Position numbers and translations under genes: made by a program
Notes under the pieces: generated by a model
Told to the model about the DNA's origin: nothing
The model's database searches: none
Seen by the model: the letters and a program-made list of their open reading frames with translations, nothing else
Assembly (NCBI GenBank): GCA_964412195.1
Contig: CAYPNP010000016.1
Span: forward strand, 47,623-111,622
From: CAYPNP01 sp964412195
GTDB taxonomy: Bacteria > Acidobacteriota > JAAYUB01
Length of the DNA stretch: 64,000 nucleotides
Reading direction: 5' to 3'
Part shown: positions 25,479-35,296 of the stretch, one piece after another
How positions within the stretch are numbered: the stretch's first letter is position 1
Layout of the letters: each line of letters begins with the position of its first letter

Positions 25479-25526
25479 GAAGAATGATCGGGGCGGCGGC
25501 GGGGCCGCCGCCCGGAGACAGGCGGT

Positions 25527-28500
25527 TTACTTGGCCGGGTTGTTCCCGCCCACCTCGTTCTGCAGCCAGACGAGGTCCGCCAGGTCCGTCGCGCCGCTGA
25601 AGTTCAGATCGGTGCTGCCGTCCAGGATGACGTCGTTGCCGGCGAAGTAATTGGCGAACAGGAGCAGGTCGGCGGAATCCACGAATCCGTCCAGGTTCAG
25701 GTCGCCCCGCAGGGGTGTGTTCCAGCTGAAGTAGGCCACTTCCGGATCGTGATCCGACAGCTTTTCCGGCCGGGCCGGATCGCCGTAGTAGATCTGCGGG
25801 AAGTCGGCGTTGATGCGGGCCACCTGGAAGGAATCCAGCTGGTTCCGGAGGTTCTGGTTGACCAGGATGTGGTCGAGGGCCTGGGTGTTCCCGTCATAGG
25901 TGTAGGAGTAGGCGTCACCCGCCATGATGGTGGACATCAGATCGATCAGGTCGGGCTCGACCAGGTCGTTGCTCACCTGGATCAGGACTTCGTCGGCCGG
26001 GGCCGGGTTGCCCCGCACCGTCCCCGCGACGTCCACGTACCCATCGCTGAACGGGTAGGCGTTGTAGTCGCCTACCGAGGCCAGCAGAACATCGGGGTCG
26101 GCGGCCTGGAAGCCCTGGATCAGGTTGGCCAGATACTCGGCCTGGGCCTGGCGCTTGGCGCGCACCCGTGGGCCGTCGGTCGGGTCGGAGAGGCTGCTCA
26201 TGGAGCGCAGGTGGTTGACGATGACGATGAGCGGCATGGTTTCCCCGCCGTCCAGGTTCACCGTCCCATCCAGGACCAGCGGTGGCCGGTCGTTCAGCAG
26301 GCTGCCGTCCCAGGTGAAGATGGTGTCCTTGCCGTACTGGGTGACGCTGTCGACCGTCACACGCGTGCTCTTGACCAGGAAGCCCACGTCGATCCCGCCC
26401 ACGTCGTTGCCTTCCTGCAGGTAGGCCACGTACTGGGGATCGGTCCCGCCGCCGGCCACCACGTCCGCGTTGATCTTGGCGGCGATGGCCTGGAGGGTGG
26501 TCAGGTTCTCGATCTCCTGCACCCCGACGATGTCGGGCAGCTGCAGGATGGTGCGGAAGATCAGCGACGCCTTGGCCAGCCGGTTGTTGTAGGCGGTGGG
26601 GGTGAGCACCGGGTCGCTGGTGCTGGGATCGTTCACGTCATCGAAAAACCGCAGCATGTTGAAGCTGGCGATGGTGGCTTCGCTGGCGGAGCCCATCACC
26701 ACCGGGATCGGATCGATGTTGTCGGTGGCCGACCAGCCGTTCTCGGCCAGGATGGTGTAGGTGCGGTAGCCGTAATCCAGCGGGCCCACCAGGTTGGTGA
26801 TTTCGACGCCGGTGGTCACGTTGGCGGCCGTCGTGCCGTCGATGGCGTCGGTGTCCACGCGCAGGCGCTCGGGGTTGCCGTCGAACCGGGGGATGCAGCA
26901 GGGCGGGGTCGGGATCGGCTCGGGCGCGGCGATGCCCGGCTCGCGGGCCGGCCGGTCGACGCCGGTGACCACGCCGTAGAAGGTGCCGTTGGAGGTGGCG
27001 GTGGCCGAGGACTCGGTGATGGAGCCCTGGGTCGGGGAGATGGTGGTCAGCGAGGGGACTTCCACCAGCATGCCCTCGTACTTTTCCAGCTGCTCGATGG
27101 AGCCGGCCGGCGAGGTGTCGGCGGCGGTCAGGACGATCGGATCCGGCAGGGTGACGCCGGTGTACAACACGGCGTTGACGGTGGAGCCGGTCAGCTCGGT
27201 CAGGGGCGGGCTGTAGGTGTCGGCGGTGGGGATATACTCGCTCACCGTGCCGGTGACCACCACATCGGCGCCCACCACGATCTGGGACGGCGGGGCGCTG
27301 CTGGTGAAGATCTGCAGGCCCTCGGAGGTGTCGGGATCTTCATCGTAGAGCGACTCACGGCTCTGGATGAAGTAGCCGTTGTACTTCCGGGCGGTGACGA
27401 TGCCCCGGGTTGTCACGGTCTGGTTCTTGTATGGGGATTCACTGCCGCTGCCCTGGATGGTGTGAATGGGCGTGTACGGCATGTCGTCGTTGGTGATGGA
27501 GCCGACGCCCGTGCCGTCCGCCACGGTCACGTTGGTGCCGGTGGCGTTGCTGACGTTGACGGAGTAGGTCTCGGTGCTCTCGTTGGTAGTGTCGCCGTTG
27601 ACCAGCACATTGAAGGTGTACTGGGTCTGCCCCTCGGGGATGGTCGCGCCGTTCACGCCGTTGGCGACGTAGTCATTGTCGGCGACGGTCGCGGTGCCGT
27701 CCGCCGTGGCGATGTCGAAGCTCACGCCGCCGGAGAGTGCCGGTTGCGACAACGCGACGGTGAAGGCGGCGGTCACGGTTCCGGCATCGCCTTCGGTGAC
27801 CGTGACATCGTTGATGGACAGAGCGATGGTGTCGTCATCCAGGATGGTGCCGACGCCGGTCCCGTCCCCCAATGTGGCGCCCGTGACGTTGGTGACGTTG
27901 ACGTTGAAAGTCTCGTTCGGCTCCGCCACCGTGTCGCCGTTGACCGTGACATAGAACGAATACGTCGAATTCCCTTCCGCGATGAGAGCGCCGGTGATGG
28001 AGTTGGCGACGTAATCATTGTCGGCGGTAGTGGCGGTCCCATCCGCCGTGGCGATGTCAAAGGTAACGCCTCCAGCCCCGGCCGGGGAGGAAAGGCTCAC
28101 GGTGAAAGTAAATGTCTCCGTGCCGGCAGTCCCCTCGGTCCAGGAGGTATCGTTGATGCTGAGCTGGTTGCCGCTGGTGCCGGTGATGTTGATATCGTCG
28201 ATGCCCACCCACTCGTCGTTACCCCCGGCGTTGGTGGTCATGATGCGCAGTTCCACCAGGGACTGGTTGTCGCAGGCGGCGGGCAGGGTGACCGAGACGG
28301 GCGTCACCAGGGTGGCCAGGCTCGGGCCGGTGGTGGCATCGGCAACGTAAGCAGCCGGCACGTTGACGAAATTGCCGCTGCCGCCCACCCGATAATGCAG
28401 GGCGACTTGCTGGACCGCGTTGTCGGTGGAGCCGTCCACATCCCGCAGATTGTAAGAGACTGAAATGTTGGATTTACCAGTGGTATCCAAAAAGATCTTG

Positions 28501-28871
28501 ATGTAGGGCGCGTCTGCGGTCCCACTGCCTTGAAGCGCAATCACGGGGTCGGCAATCTCGCATTCTGCCACGCCACCAGACGAAGAACCAGAAGGATTTG
28601 TTAAATTAGCGATCACATTGATCACACCGGGTGAATCAGGAGCCAGTACAGTCTGAGGATCCACATCGTTGGCACTGGTCAGATTGTCACCACGATAGCC
28701 GGTGATCCCCGGTACTCCTGACCAGTCGTTGGCGGCCGTGATCAGCCCCGTATTGGCCCAGTTTTGGGTGAACGGCAGGGTCTGGGGCGTGGTGTTCGCC
28801 CAGATGAACACGATCAGGCCCAGCAGGGCCAGCAGGATCAGGGACCCTTTCTTCCAATGATTTCGGCTCAT
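25527..28871 (-). CDS. Secreted Calx-beta/EEP nuclease with C-terminal dockerin-like repeats
   Basis: A 1114-residue paralogue of the downstream gene. A signal segment (about 9-27, SLILLALLGLIVFIWA) is followed by a jelly-roll-like region (30-235) and two Calx-beta repeats (about 245-470). The OB-like segment is PYKNQTVTTRGIVTARKYN, and the EEP domain has ASFNMLRFF, GVQEIEN, VIVNHLRSM, GDYNAY and LSDHDPEVAY. The last 60 residues contain two Ca-binding dockerin-type loops (GDLNLDGFVDSADLLLF and STDLNFSGATDLADLVWL) instead of the PKD domain of the paralogue. Dockerins normally bind cohesins, though many bacteria carry isolated dockerin-like modules. The ATG at 28871 has AAGGAG seven bases upstream; an earlier in-frame ATG lacks one. 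Confidence 0.88.
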   Translation of the reverse strand: MSRNHWKKGSLILLALLGLIVFIWANTTPQTLPFTQNWANTGLITAANDWSGVPGITGYRGDNLTSANDVDPQTVLAPDSPGVINVIANLTNPSGSSSGGVAECEIADPVIALQGSGTADAPYIKIFLDTTGKSNISVSYNLRDVDGSTDNAVQQVALHYRVGGSGNFVNVPAAYVADATTGPSLATLVTPVSVTLPAACDNQSLVELRIMTTNAGGNDEWVGIDDINITGTSGNQLSINDTSWTEGTAGTETFTFTVSLSSPAGAGGVTFDIATADGTATTADNDYVANSITGALIAEGNSTYSFYVTVNGDTVAEPNETFNVNVTNVTGATLGDGTGVGTILDDDTIALSINDVTVTEGDAGTVTAAFTVALSQPALSGGVSFDIATADGTATVADNDYVANGVNGATIPEGQTQYTFNVLVNGDTTNESTETYSVNVSNATGTNVTVADGTGVGSITNDDMPYTPIHTIQGSGSESPYKNQTVTTRGIVTARKYNGYFIQSRESLYDEDPDTSEGLQIFTSSAPPSQIVVGADVVVTGTVSEYIPTADTYSPPLTELTGSTVNAVLYTGVTLPDPIVLTAADTSPAGSIEQLEKYEGMLVEVPSLTTISPTQGSITESSATATSNGTFYGVVTGVDRPAREPGIAAPEPIPTPPCCIPRFDGNPERLRVDTDAIDGTTAANVTTGVEITNLVGPLDYGYRTYTILAENGWSATDNIDPIPVVMGSASEATIASFNMLRFFDDVNDPSTSDPVLTPTAYNNRLAKASLIFRTILQLPDIVGVQEIENLTTLQAIAAKINADVVAGGGTDPQYVAYLQEGNDVGGIDVGFLVKSTRVTVDSVTQYGKDTIFTWDGSLLNDRPPLVLDGTVNLDGGETMPLIVIVNHLRSMSSLSDPTDGPRVRAKRQAQAEYLANLIQGFQAADPDVLLASVGDYNAYPFSDGYVDVAGTVRGNPAPADEVLIQVSNDLVEPDLIDLMSTIMAGDAYSYTYDGNTQALDHILVNQNLRNQLDSFQVARINADFPQIYYGDPARPEKLSDHDPEVAYFSWNTPLRGDLNLDGFVDSADLLLFANYFAGNDVILDGSTDLNFSGATDLADLVWLQNEVGGNNPAK

Positions 28872-28895
28872 GAGATACTCCTTCATCCACAAATA

Positions 28896-28941
28896 AAAAC
28901 GGCGGGGACCCGGAATGGCCGGGGCGCCCGCCGTGTTTTTA
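28896..28941. terminator. Bidirectional terminator hairpin
   Basis: Stem ACGGCGGG/CCCGCCGT (28899-28906 with 28927-28934) with AAAA on the left and TTTTT on the right. It could stop transcripts from either side and separates the nuclease genes from the upstream 5-kb gene. Confidence 0.75.
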
Positions 28942-29182
28942 CCCGCGGTACCAGTTGTCGGAAAAAGGCAGTTTGCTCAACCTTCGGTAACCTGCGATCG
29001 TGAAATGAGAAACGGCATCATACCCCGAATCGCTGTCAAAACCAAACAATATTCTTGGAAAGTTGAAATCCGGTGCGGAGGAGCATCCGTTCTGATCCAA
29101 ACGACGAACGTCCAACGTCAAACGCTGAACAATGAACGAAGAAGCAGGAATTGAACGTCAGTCGATCTCCGCACCCGGTCCC

Positions 29183-29290
29183 CGTTCAGCGCTCAAAGTT
29201 CGACGTTGGACGTTCGGCGTTCAGTTCCCGGCTCCGGCTTGACTTCAGCGTTCGATGTTCAATGTTCAATGTTCGATGTTCGATGTTCGG
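29183..29290. repeat. TTCGATG-family heptamer arrays (family B), two blocks
   Basis: Block one, 29183-29224, is GTTCAGC/GTTCGAC/GTTGGAC/GTTCGGC units. Block two, 29243-29290, is TTCGATG and TTCAATG units. Opposed words (ACGTCCAACGTCAAACG) occur at about 29100-29140. The array is followed by CTCCGTGTCCTCCGTGCC words leading into the 3' end of the propeller gene. The rest of 28942-29180 shows no gene. Confidence 0.85.
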
Positions 29291-29327
29291 TCTGCCCTCC
29301 GTGTCCTCCGTGCCTCCGTGGCGGACC

Positions 29328-32300
29328 TCACTCCCTGACCGCCTGCGCCTCCACCGCCGACAGGAAGTTCAGTTGCTGGTCCCCGAACAGCGCGAACACC
29401 ATCACGCCGTCCCCCGAAGTCACCCGGATTCTCAGGTACCCCCCGAACTGGCTCTGCAGCCCCGCCAGCCGCTGGTCCAGCAGGAACACCTCCCGCGCGT
29501 GCCCCCCCAGCGACAGGTTCGTGGTCCCCTGCGGCAGCCCGTTCTGGTCGTACGCCGCCACCTCCGCCGCCACCCCCGCGCCCCCGGGATTCAGCACCGC
29601 CAGCCCCGTGAAAAACGCCACCGGCCCCAGCGTCCCGTTGGCGATGTGCCCGACGAGATAATCCGTCCCCGTCTGCGTCAGCAGCGGCAGGCTGGACAGG
29701 AACCGCCCCGCCCCCGCCTCCCCGAACGTCACCGCCCCCGTGACCGCGCCCGGCCCCAGCACCTCCACCGACACCGAGCCGGTGAACGCGCCAAAGGCGC
29801 CAAACAGCGGCGCCACGTTATCCGTGCGCTTGCTCCTGGCCGGCACGCCGATCACCGGCGTGGTCGATTCCAATATCCCGCCGTCCGAATAGAGCCGCAT
29901 CACGACGGCCGTGTCCTGGTCCGTCGGGTTCACCAGCGTCAGCCGCGTCTCGTAGTTCACCCCCAGGTCCCCCGAGGCCACGTGCGGGCAATACAGCGGC
30001 GCGGCCGCCGCAGGCACCGCCTGCCCCGCCAGCGCCGCCAGCTTCTGCCCGTCCCCGTACACCTCGCACCCCAACAGCGGCCGGTCCGCCTGCACATAGA
30101 GGTAGTCGTCCGCCGTCACGGCGGGAAACACCTGGGCCGGGTTCACCACCACCCGCGCGCGGCCCGCCAGCGTGAACGGGATGGCCGCCTTGACCGATCC
30201 GCCGCCGACGAGCTGGAGGTTGACCTGCGCCTGCTGCTGATACGGATTGGTCAGGATGGCCTGCACGAAACCGCCCGGACCCGGCGCCATGGCCAGCACG
30301 AAGGACGACTGGGCGTCCCGGACGTTGCCCAGAGGCAGGCCGTCGAGGTAATTCAGCGTGCTTCCGTCGTTGGCCAGCCAGAAGCCGTAGGTGTCGGGCA
30401 CGGTCACGAAGCCCCGCACCCAGCGCTGGGCATTGTCGGCGGCGGAGCCGAACAGCGCCGCGTCGGACAGGTAGCGCGCGTACTGCTGGCCGACCCCGAC
30501 CGGTTGGGTCACGGCCTGCCGGAGGCTGCCCGTGTCGTCGTACAGCTCCAGGTTGAGGAGAGCCGTCTGGCTCCCCAGGTTGACCACCGAGAAGGACAGG
30601 TCCTGGCTGCGCGGCAGGTGCACCAGGTTGAAGGACTGCTCCGCCACCGCCGCCACGCCGCCGCGGGTGCAGACGCCGCCGGCGGAGGTGCCGCCCGCCA
30701 CCGACAGCACGTTGTTCTCCGTCAGGGTCACATGGTTGACCGGATCGAGCTCCACGTCCCCCAGGGAATTGATGGCGTAAGCGTAGCTCAGCACGCCCGC
30801 CGGATCGGACACGCACAACGCCAGCTTGTAGTAATCGGCGAAGCCCAACAGCGCGTCGGCCCCGTTGGCCCCGTCGAAGTTGTCGGCCTGCACCGCCGAA
30901 GGCGGGTTCTGGAAGAAGATCCTCTGGCCCGCCCCCGGGCTGAAGGTCCCGCCGGACTGCGCCGGCCAGACGGCCAGCGCCTTGTCCCCCGCCAGGGCCA
31001 GGGCCAGGTCGGCGCGCCCGTCCCGGTTGAAGTCGGCCGCCGCCACCGAGACCGGCTGGTTGCCGGCGGCATAGTCCGTCCTGGACAGGTGGCCGGCGCC
31101 GTCGTTGTGGTACACCGAAACCGAGTTGCCGGACTGGTTAGCCACCGCTATGTCCACCACCGCGTTGCCGTCGAAGTCGCCCACGGCGATGGCGGCCGGC
31201 CCGGCACCGGTGGCGTAGCTGACCGAGGCGGTGAAAGATTGGCCAAACAGGATGTTCAGCGTGCCGGCGGCGGCGTCCGTGTACAGGAAATCCTGCTTCC
31301 AGTCGCCGTTGAGGTCCTGCACCGCCGACGCCGACGCCACCCCGGCCAGGGTCAAGACCTTTGCCGGCGCAAGCGCCCCTCGGCCTTCCTTCATGAAAAT
31401 CGGCCCGAAAATGCTCTCCCACGGATAGATCCACAGCTGGCCCGCCGCGTCCGTCTCCAGCACGTCCGGCTTGCCGTCTCCCGTGACATCCGCCGCCTTC
31501 ACCGTGACGGGGGCCGCACCCGGCAGCGCGACCCACTGCCGCCCGCCGAAGGCCCCGTCCGCCTGGCGATAGGACCAGTACAGGCGGACGGCCGGCCCGT
31601 CGACGCTGAGGATGTCCTCGAGGCCGTCTCCGTTCAGGTCCACCAGCGCGTAGTCGGTGAGCACACCGCCCACCTGGCCGCTGCCGTAGGCCGTCTCCGC
31701 CAGGCTGTTCTCCCGCAGGAACAGGTTCACGGAGTTCGGCACGATGTTGACGTCCAGGTCCATCCCCGTCACCTGGTAGAAAGCCCGGACCGTGACGGGG
31801 AACAGGTCGCCCTTCGCGTCAAAGTCGTACCCGCGCAGGTCGCCGAAGAACTGGGTGCTCCCTTGCAGGTAGAGCCCGGCCTCGCTCCAGTTGCTGGAGC
31901 CGTTCGGCGGCCATACTCCCGCCCCCACGCCGACGGTGACGCCGAGGAAGTCCCCCGGCTGCCAGACCGTCCAGTCGATGGTGCTGTCGGTCACCCGCAG
32001 CCAGATCTTGTCCTCGCCCGCCACGTAGCGGAAGAGCTGGACGGCGTTGACGCTGACGGGCCCTGTGCCCACGTAGTCCTGGGTGGGCTCGTAGGTCGCC
32101 GAATCCAGATTGAAACCGTACTCCGACACGGCGAGGGCCGAGATACTTTTCTCGGGAGGCAGCACCGCCAGGTCGGACAGTTCTCCGTCGGCCAGCGTCT
32201 GGCTGAGCACCGCCCCTTCCGGCAGGCGGATTTCGATGATGACCGGGTTGGTGCTGGAGGCCCCGTCCAGGGCGTGGTTGCTGAGGGCGATCAGGAGGGG

Positions 32301-34295
32301 CGAAGCCGGCAGGAGCTGGGAGGGTGCCCCCGGGTTCACCTCGCCGCTCTGGCCGACCCGGGCATAGATGTCGAGGCTCGGCGCGGCGTCGTAGGTGATG
32401 TTGTAGACCCCGCCGCCGGTGCCCGCATAGACGGTCTTGGGCGAGCCGGAGGTCACGGCCAGGCCGTTCACCATGGCGGTCGCCAGGATGAGCGTCGACA
32501 ACGACCAGCTGGTCCCGCGGTCGATCGAATGGTACAGCCCGAGGGCCGTCCCTGCGAACACGATGTTGGAGTCGTCCGGGTCCACGGCGAGCCGGAGGAC
32601 CGAATTGCTGCCCAGCCCGTTATTCGCCGGCGACCAGTACTGGCCGGCGTTCGTGCTCCTGTTCAGACCGCCCCCGCTCGTCCCGGCATAGAGGAACGAG
32701 GAAGAGTGGGGGTCCATCGCCAGGCAGTAGACGGCATGACTCGTCAGGCCGCTGCCGGCGGCGTCCCAGCTCATGCCGCCGTCGGTGGTTTTGAAAATCC
32801 CCGGCGTCCCCCAGACCGCGGCGTAGACGGTGTTGGGGGCCCGCGGATCGATCAGAAGGTCCATCACCTCGTTGGTCGAATCCGGCGACGGGGTCGGGTA
32901 CCAGCTCTGACCGCCGTTCAGGCTCCGGTAGACGATGGAGGGCACAGGGCTGTGCGGCGACAGTCCGGCATAGAGCACCTGCGGATTCACCGGGTTGATC
33001 GCCACGCAACGGATGTAGGCGTCGGTGGGCAGGCCGGCGCTGGCGTCGGTCCAGGTCACGCCCCGGTCCGTGGTCTTGACGACGCCGTACAACGGGCATC
33101 CGTACATGATTTGGGGATTCTGGGGATCGATCTCCAGGTCCATGGCGTATTGGCTCCCGGGCTGGACCTGCCAGCTCCGCCCGGCGTCGGCGGTCTCGAA
33201 AATGTGGCCGCCGCAGCCGGCGTAGGCGGTATCCGGCAAGTCCGGCGGTACGGCGACGCACTCCACGTAGGTGCCCGTCAGGCTGTAATTGGCAGGCACC
33301 CAGTTCGCCCCGCCGTCCACGCTGCGGTACAGGCCGTCAAAGGAAGTTCCGGTATACACCACGCTGGACGAGCGCGGGTCCGCCGCCGGGTGGAAATAGA
33401 ACGAACCCGCCGTGCCTGTGCCGAAGTCCGACCAGGACGCTCCGCCGTCGGTGCTCTTGGACACCCCGTAGAGGGAGCCGGCATACAGGGTCGACGGGAC
33501 CAGGGCGTCGATGGCCAGGCCGATGATGTAGGTGCCCGGCTGCCCGTTGTTCACCGCCTGCCAGCTGCCGCCGCGGTTGGTGCTCTTGAACACACCGCCG
33601 CCGTGCGCGCCGATATACAGCGTTTGCGGATTCTGGGGATCGATGACCATGGACCAGATGCTCAGATCGGTCACGCCGTTGTTCACGGCCGTCCAGCTTC
33701 CCCCTCCGTTCGTGGTCCGGAAAACCCCCTTGTCGTAGGAGCCCGCATAGGCCACGTTCGGCGTGGTGGGATCGACCGCCACGCAGTTGATGAGGAGGCT
33801 GGTGAGGCCCGTGTTGACGCGGGACCAACTGTCTCCGCCGTTCGTGCTCTTGAACACCCCGCCATTGTCGTTGTAGCAGGCGACGTACAGGATCCGGGGA
33901 TCGGTCTTCGATATGTCCAGCCCCAGAAAGCTGTTGGTCTGCAGTCCGATGCTGGCCGAATACCAGTGGTTCCCGCCATCCGTGGATTTGGACACCCCCA
34001 GGATCTGCCCGATGTACAGGGTGTTGTGGTCCTGGGGATCCATCACCATCGCGTCCACTTCCATTTCGCCCAGGCCGTTGTTGACCACCGCCCAGCTCTG
34101 CCCCCAGTTCTGGCTCTTGTAGACCCCCCCGCCCTTCGTGCCCAGGTAGATCACGTTGGGCGTCTGGTAATCGACGGCCAGCGTCATGATCTCCCCGCCG
34201 TAGGGGCCGCCGGTGGTCCAGGAGTTGACTCCCGCGAAGAGAAAGGTTCCGGCGATCCACAGGAACAGGCCCAGCCAGGTGAAGTTCCGTCTCAT
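29328..34295 (-). CDS. Giant secreted beta-propeller/FG-GAP repeat protein
   Basis: A 1655-residue exported protein. A signal peptide (about 1-22, WLGLFLWIAGTFLFAG) is followed by twelve or more sialidase/BNR-like propeller blades to about residue 630. These repeat the pattern DP..P..VYAG..GGGVFKSTNGG.SW..VNNGL. A beta region follows (640-870). Six FG-GAP/VCBS calcium-loop repeats span about 875-1165 (DLNGDGLED, DVTGDGKPD, DFDGNAVVD, DFNRDGRAD). Four or five Ig-like repeats of about 100 residues then run to the C-terminus (LTLVNPTDQDTAVVMRLYSD). No catalytic residues are obvious, so it may be an adhesin or a surface-binding protein. GGGAGGAACGAGG precedes the ATG at 34295. The opposite strand is open for a similar length only because of codon bias. 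Confidence 0.85.
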   Translation of the reverse strand: MRRNFTWLGLFLWIAGTFLFAGVNSWTTGGPYGGEIMTLAVDYQTPNVIYLGTKGGGVYKSQNWGQSWAVVNNGLGEMEVDAMVMDPQDHNTLYIGQILGVSKSTDGGNHWYSASIGLQTNSFLGLDISKTDPRILYVACYNDNGGVFKSTNGGDSWSRVNTGLTSLLINCVAVDPTTPNVAYAGSYDKGVFRTTNGGGSWTAVNNGVTDLSIWSMVIDPQNPQTLYIGAHGGGVFKSTNRGGSWQAVNNGQPGTYIIGLAIDALVPSTLYAGSLYGVSKSTDGGASWSDFGTGTAGSFYFHPAADPRSSSVVYTGTSFDGLYRSVDGGANWVPANYSLTGTYVECVAVPPDLPDTAYAGCGGHIFETADAGRSWQVQPGSQYAMDLEIDPQNPQIMYGCPLYGVVKTTDRGVTWTDASAGLPTDAYIRCVAINPVNPQVLYAGLSPHSPVPSIVYRSLNGGQSWYPTPSPDSTNEVMDLLIDPRAPNTVYAAVWGTPGIFKTTDGGMSWDAAGSGLTSHAVYCLAMDPHSSSFLYAGTSGGGLNRSTNAGQYWSPANNGLGSNSVLRLAVDPDDSNIVFAGTALGLYHSIDRGTSWSLSTLILATAMVNGLAVTSGSPKTVYAGTGGGVYNITYDAAPSLDIYARVGQSGEVNPGAPSQLLPASPLLIALSNHALDGASSTNPVIIEIRLPEGAVLSQTLADGELSDLAVLPPEKSISALAVSEYGFNLDSATYEPTQDYVGTGPVSVNAVQLFRYVAGEDKIWLRVTDSTIDWTVWQPGDFLGVTVGVGAGVWPPNGSSNWSEAGLYLQGSTQFFGDLRGYDFDAKGDLFPVTVRAFYQVTGMDLDVNIVPNSVNLFLRENSLAETAYGSGQVGGVLTDYALVDLNGDGLEDILSVDGPAVRLYWSYRQADGAFGGRQWVALPGAAPVTVKAADVTGDGKPDVLETDAAGQLWIYPWESIFGPIFMKEGRGALAPAKVLTLAGVASASAVQDLNGDWKQDFLYTDAAAGTLNILFGQSFTASVSYATGAGPAAIAVGDFDGNAVVDIAVANQSGNSVSVYHNDGAGHLSRTDYAAGNQPVSVAAADFNRDGRADLALALAGDKALAVWPAQSGGTFSPGAGQRIFFQNPPSAVQADNFDGANGADALLGFADYYKLALCVSDPAGVLSYAYAINSLGDVELDPVNHVTLTENNVLSVAGGTSAGGVCTRGGVAAVAEQSFNLVHLPRSQDLSFSVVNLGSQTALLNLELYDDTGSLRQAVTQPVGVGQQYARYLSDAALFGSAADNAQRWVRGFVTVPDTYGFWLANDGSTLNYLDGLPLGNVRDAQSSFVLAMAPGPGGFVQAILTNPYQQQAQVNLQLVGGGSVKAAIPFTLAGRARVVVNPAQVFPAVTADDYLYVQADRPLLGCEVYGDGQKLAALAGQAVPAAAAPLYCPHVASGDLGVNYETRLTLVNPTDQDTAVVMRLYSDGGILESTTPVIGVPARSKRTDNVAPLFGAFGAFTGSVSVEVLGPGAVTGAVTFGEAGAGRFLSSLPLLTQTGTDYLVGHIANGTLGPVAFFTGLAVLNPGGAGVAAEVAAYDQNGLPQGTTNLSLGGHAREVFLLDQRLAGLQSQFGGYLRIRVTSGDGVMVFALFGDQQLNFLSAVEAQAVRE

Positions 34296-34327
34296 CCTCG
34301 TTCCTCCCTTGGGGGAAAATCTCCAGG

Positions 34328-35185
34328 TCACCAGACATTCGCCGCGGCCGGCACCGACGCGCGCGCGACCAGGCTGATGGCCCCCTGGGCGCAGGCGGTG
34401 CGGCAGATGCCGCAGCCGTAGCAGAGTTTGGCGCGGACCTCCGCCTTCTTCCGGGCCGCGCTGTAGCCGAGGGCGCCGAACTGGCACTGGCGCAGGCACT
34501 GCCGGCAGCCGCGGCACCGCTCCGGATTCACCTCGGCCACGAACTCGGCCCGGAACACCATCGGCATCCGGTGACGGAGGGTGCAGCGCAGGGCCAGGCA
34601 GTCGGCGGTGTCGCAGTTGCAGATGCCCCCGATGAAGGGGGTCACGAACGTCCAGACGGTGTGGCAGAGGCCCTCCCGCTCGTGGTCACGGAAGGCCGCC
34701 AGCGCCTCCTCGCGGGACAGGGTTTCGAAGCCCTTGGTGTCCGGCCCGAGCAGATACTCGCCGCCGGCGGCCTCGAACATCTCCCGCAACTTGCCGCCGT
34801 CCGGCGCGAGGCTGATCCCGTAGCAGTACCGCTGCTCCGAGCGGGTGGTGGCCTTGCGGCAGACGCAGGGCAGCCGGGTGATCGTCGTGACGAAATCAAA
34901 GATCTTCTCCACGTCCTCCAGCGGCAGCACCTGGCCGTAGTGGTCGCGTTTCTGCTTCGCCACCGCGCGGTGGACCAGGACCTTCCGGACGAACCCCGGC
35001 AGCCGGTCCAGCTGCTCCATTTTTTCCTTGAGCTGTGGAAGCAGGGTTTCCAGCCTGGCGGCCATGGGGATGAACTCCTGGATAAACGCCCGCCGGCGCA
35101 GGTCGCTGAGCAGGTCCTGGGAATAGTTCTCCGCCCGCAGGTACCAGGTTTTCCCTTCCCCGTGCTTGTGGCAGAATTCGCACAT
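34328..35185 (-). CDS. Cysteine-rich 4Fe-4S ferredoxin-domain protein
   Basis: A 285-residue protein ending in two classical [4Fe-4S] motifs, CRGCRQCLRQCQFG and CYGCGICRTACAQG (about residues 225-275). The N-terminal 200 residues carry about ten more cysteines: CEFCHKHGEG at the very start, LPCVCRK...RYCYG (about 110-130), and GICNCDTADCLALRC (about 195-210). Such spacing suggests further metal centres. Similar proteins occur in anaerobes without a firm role, and an electron-transfer or sensory redox function is likely. Start ATG 35185 has GAGGAG upstream. It is divergent from the Tricorn gene. Translation after the last cluster ends in a short Ala-rich tail. Confidence 0.8.
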   Translation of the reverse strand: MCEFCHKHGEGKTWYLRAENYSQDLLSDLRRRAFIQEFIPMAARLETLLPQLKEKMEQLDRLPGFVRKVLVHRAVAKQKRDHYGQVLPLEDVEKIFDFVTTITRLPCVCRKATTRSEQRYCYGISLAPDGGKLREMFEAAGGEYLLGPDTKGFETLSREEALAAFRDHEREGLCHTVWTFVTPFIGGICNCDTADCLALRCTLRHRMPMVFRAEFVAEVNPERCRGCRQCLRQCQFGALGYSAARKKAEVRAKLCYGCGICRTACAQGAISLVARASVPAAANVW

Positions 35186-35211
35186 GGTCGAACTCCTCGG
35201 GAGGACATCGA

Positions 35212-35260
35212 AAATCGGCTGATTTTTCAGAAATCTATAATATTTTATCGGCGGATTCCG
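35212..35260. promoter_or_regulatory. AT-rich divergent promoter region
   Basis: The interval between the ferredoxin gene (minus) and the Tricorn gene (plus) contains TATAAT at 35236-35241 on the plus strand within an AT-rich stretch unlike the surrounding DNA. A matching -35 is not clear in either direction. Confidence 0.4.
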
Positions 35261-35296
35261 TAAAAAGGTGTCTGCAATTTCATCCCGGAGGCACTC

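Noticed and set aside
29151..34421. Very long open frame on the plus strand opposite the propeller gene (about 1756 codons).
   Set aside because: The product is a compositionally extreme His/Arg/Val-rich sequence with no domains. The minus strand has signal peptide, repeats and ribosome-binding site. It is a GC-bias shadow.
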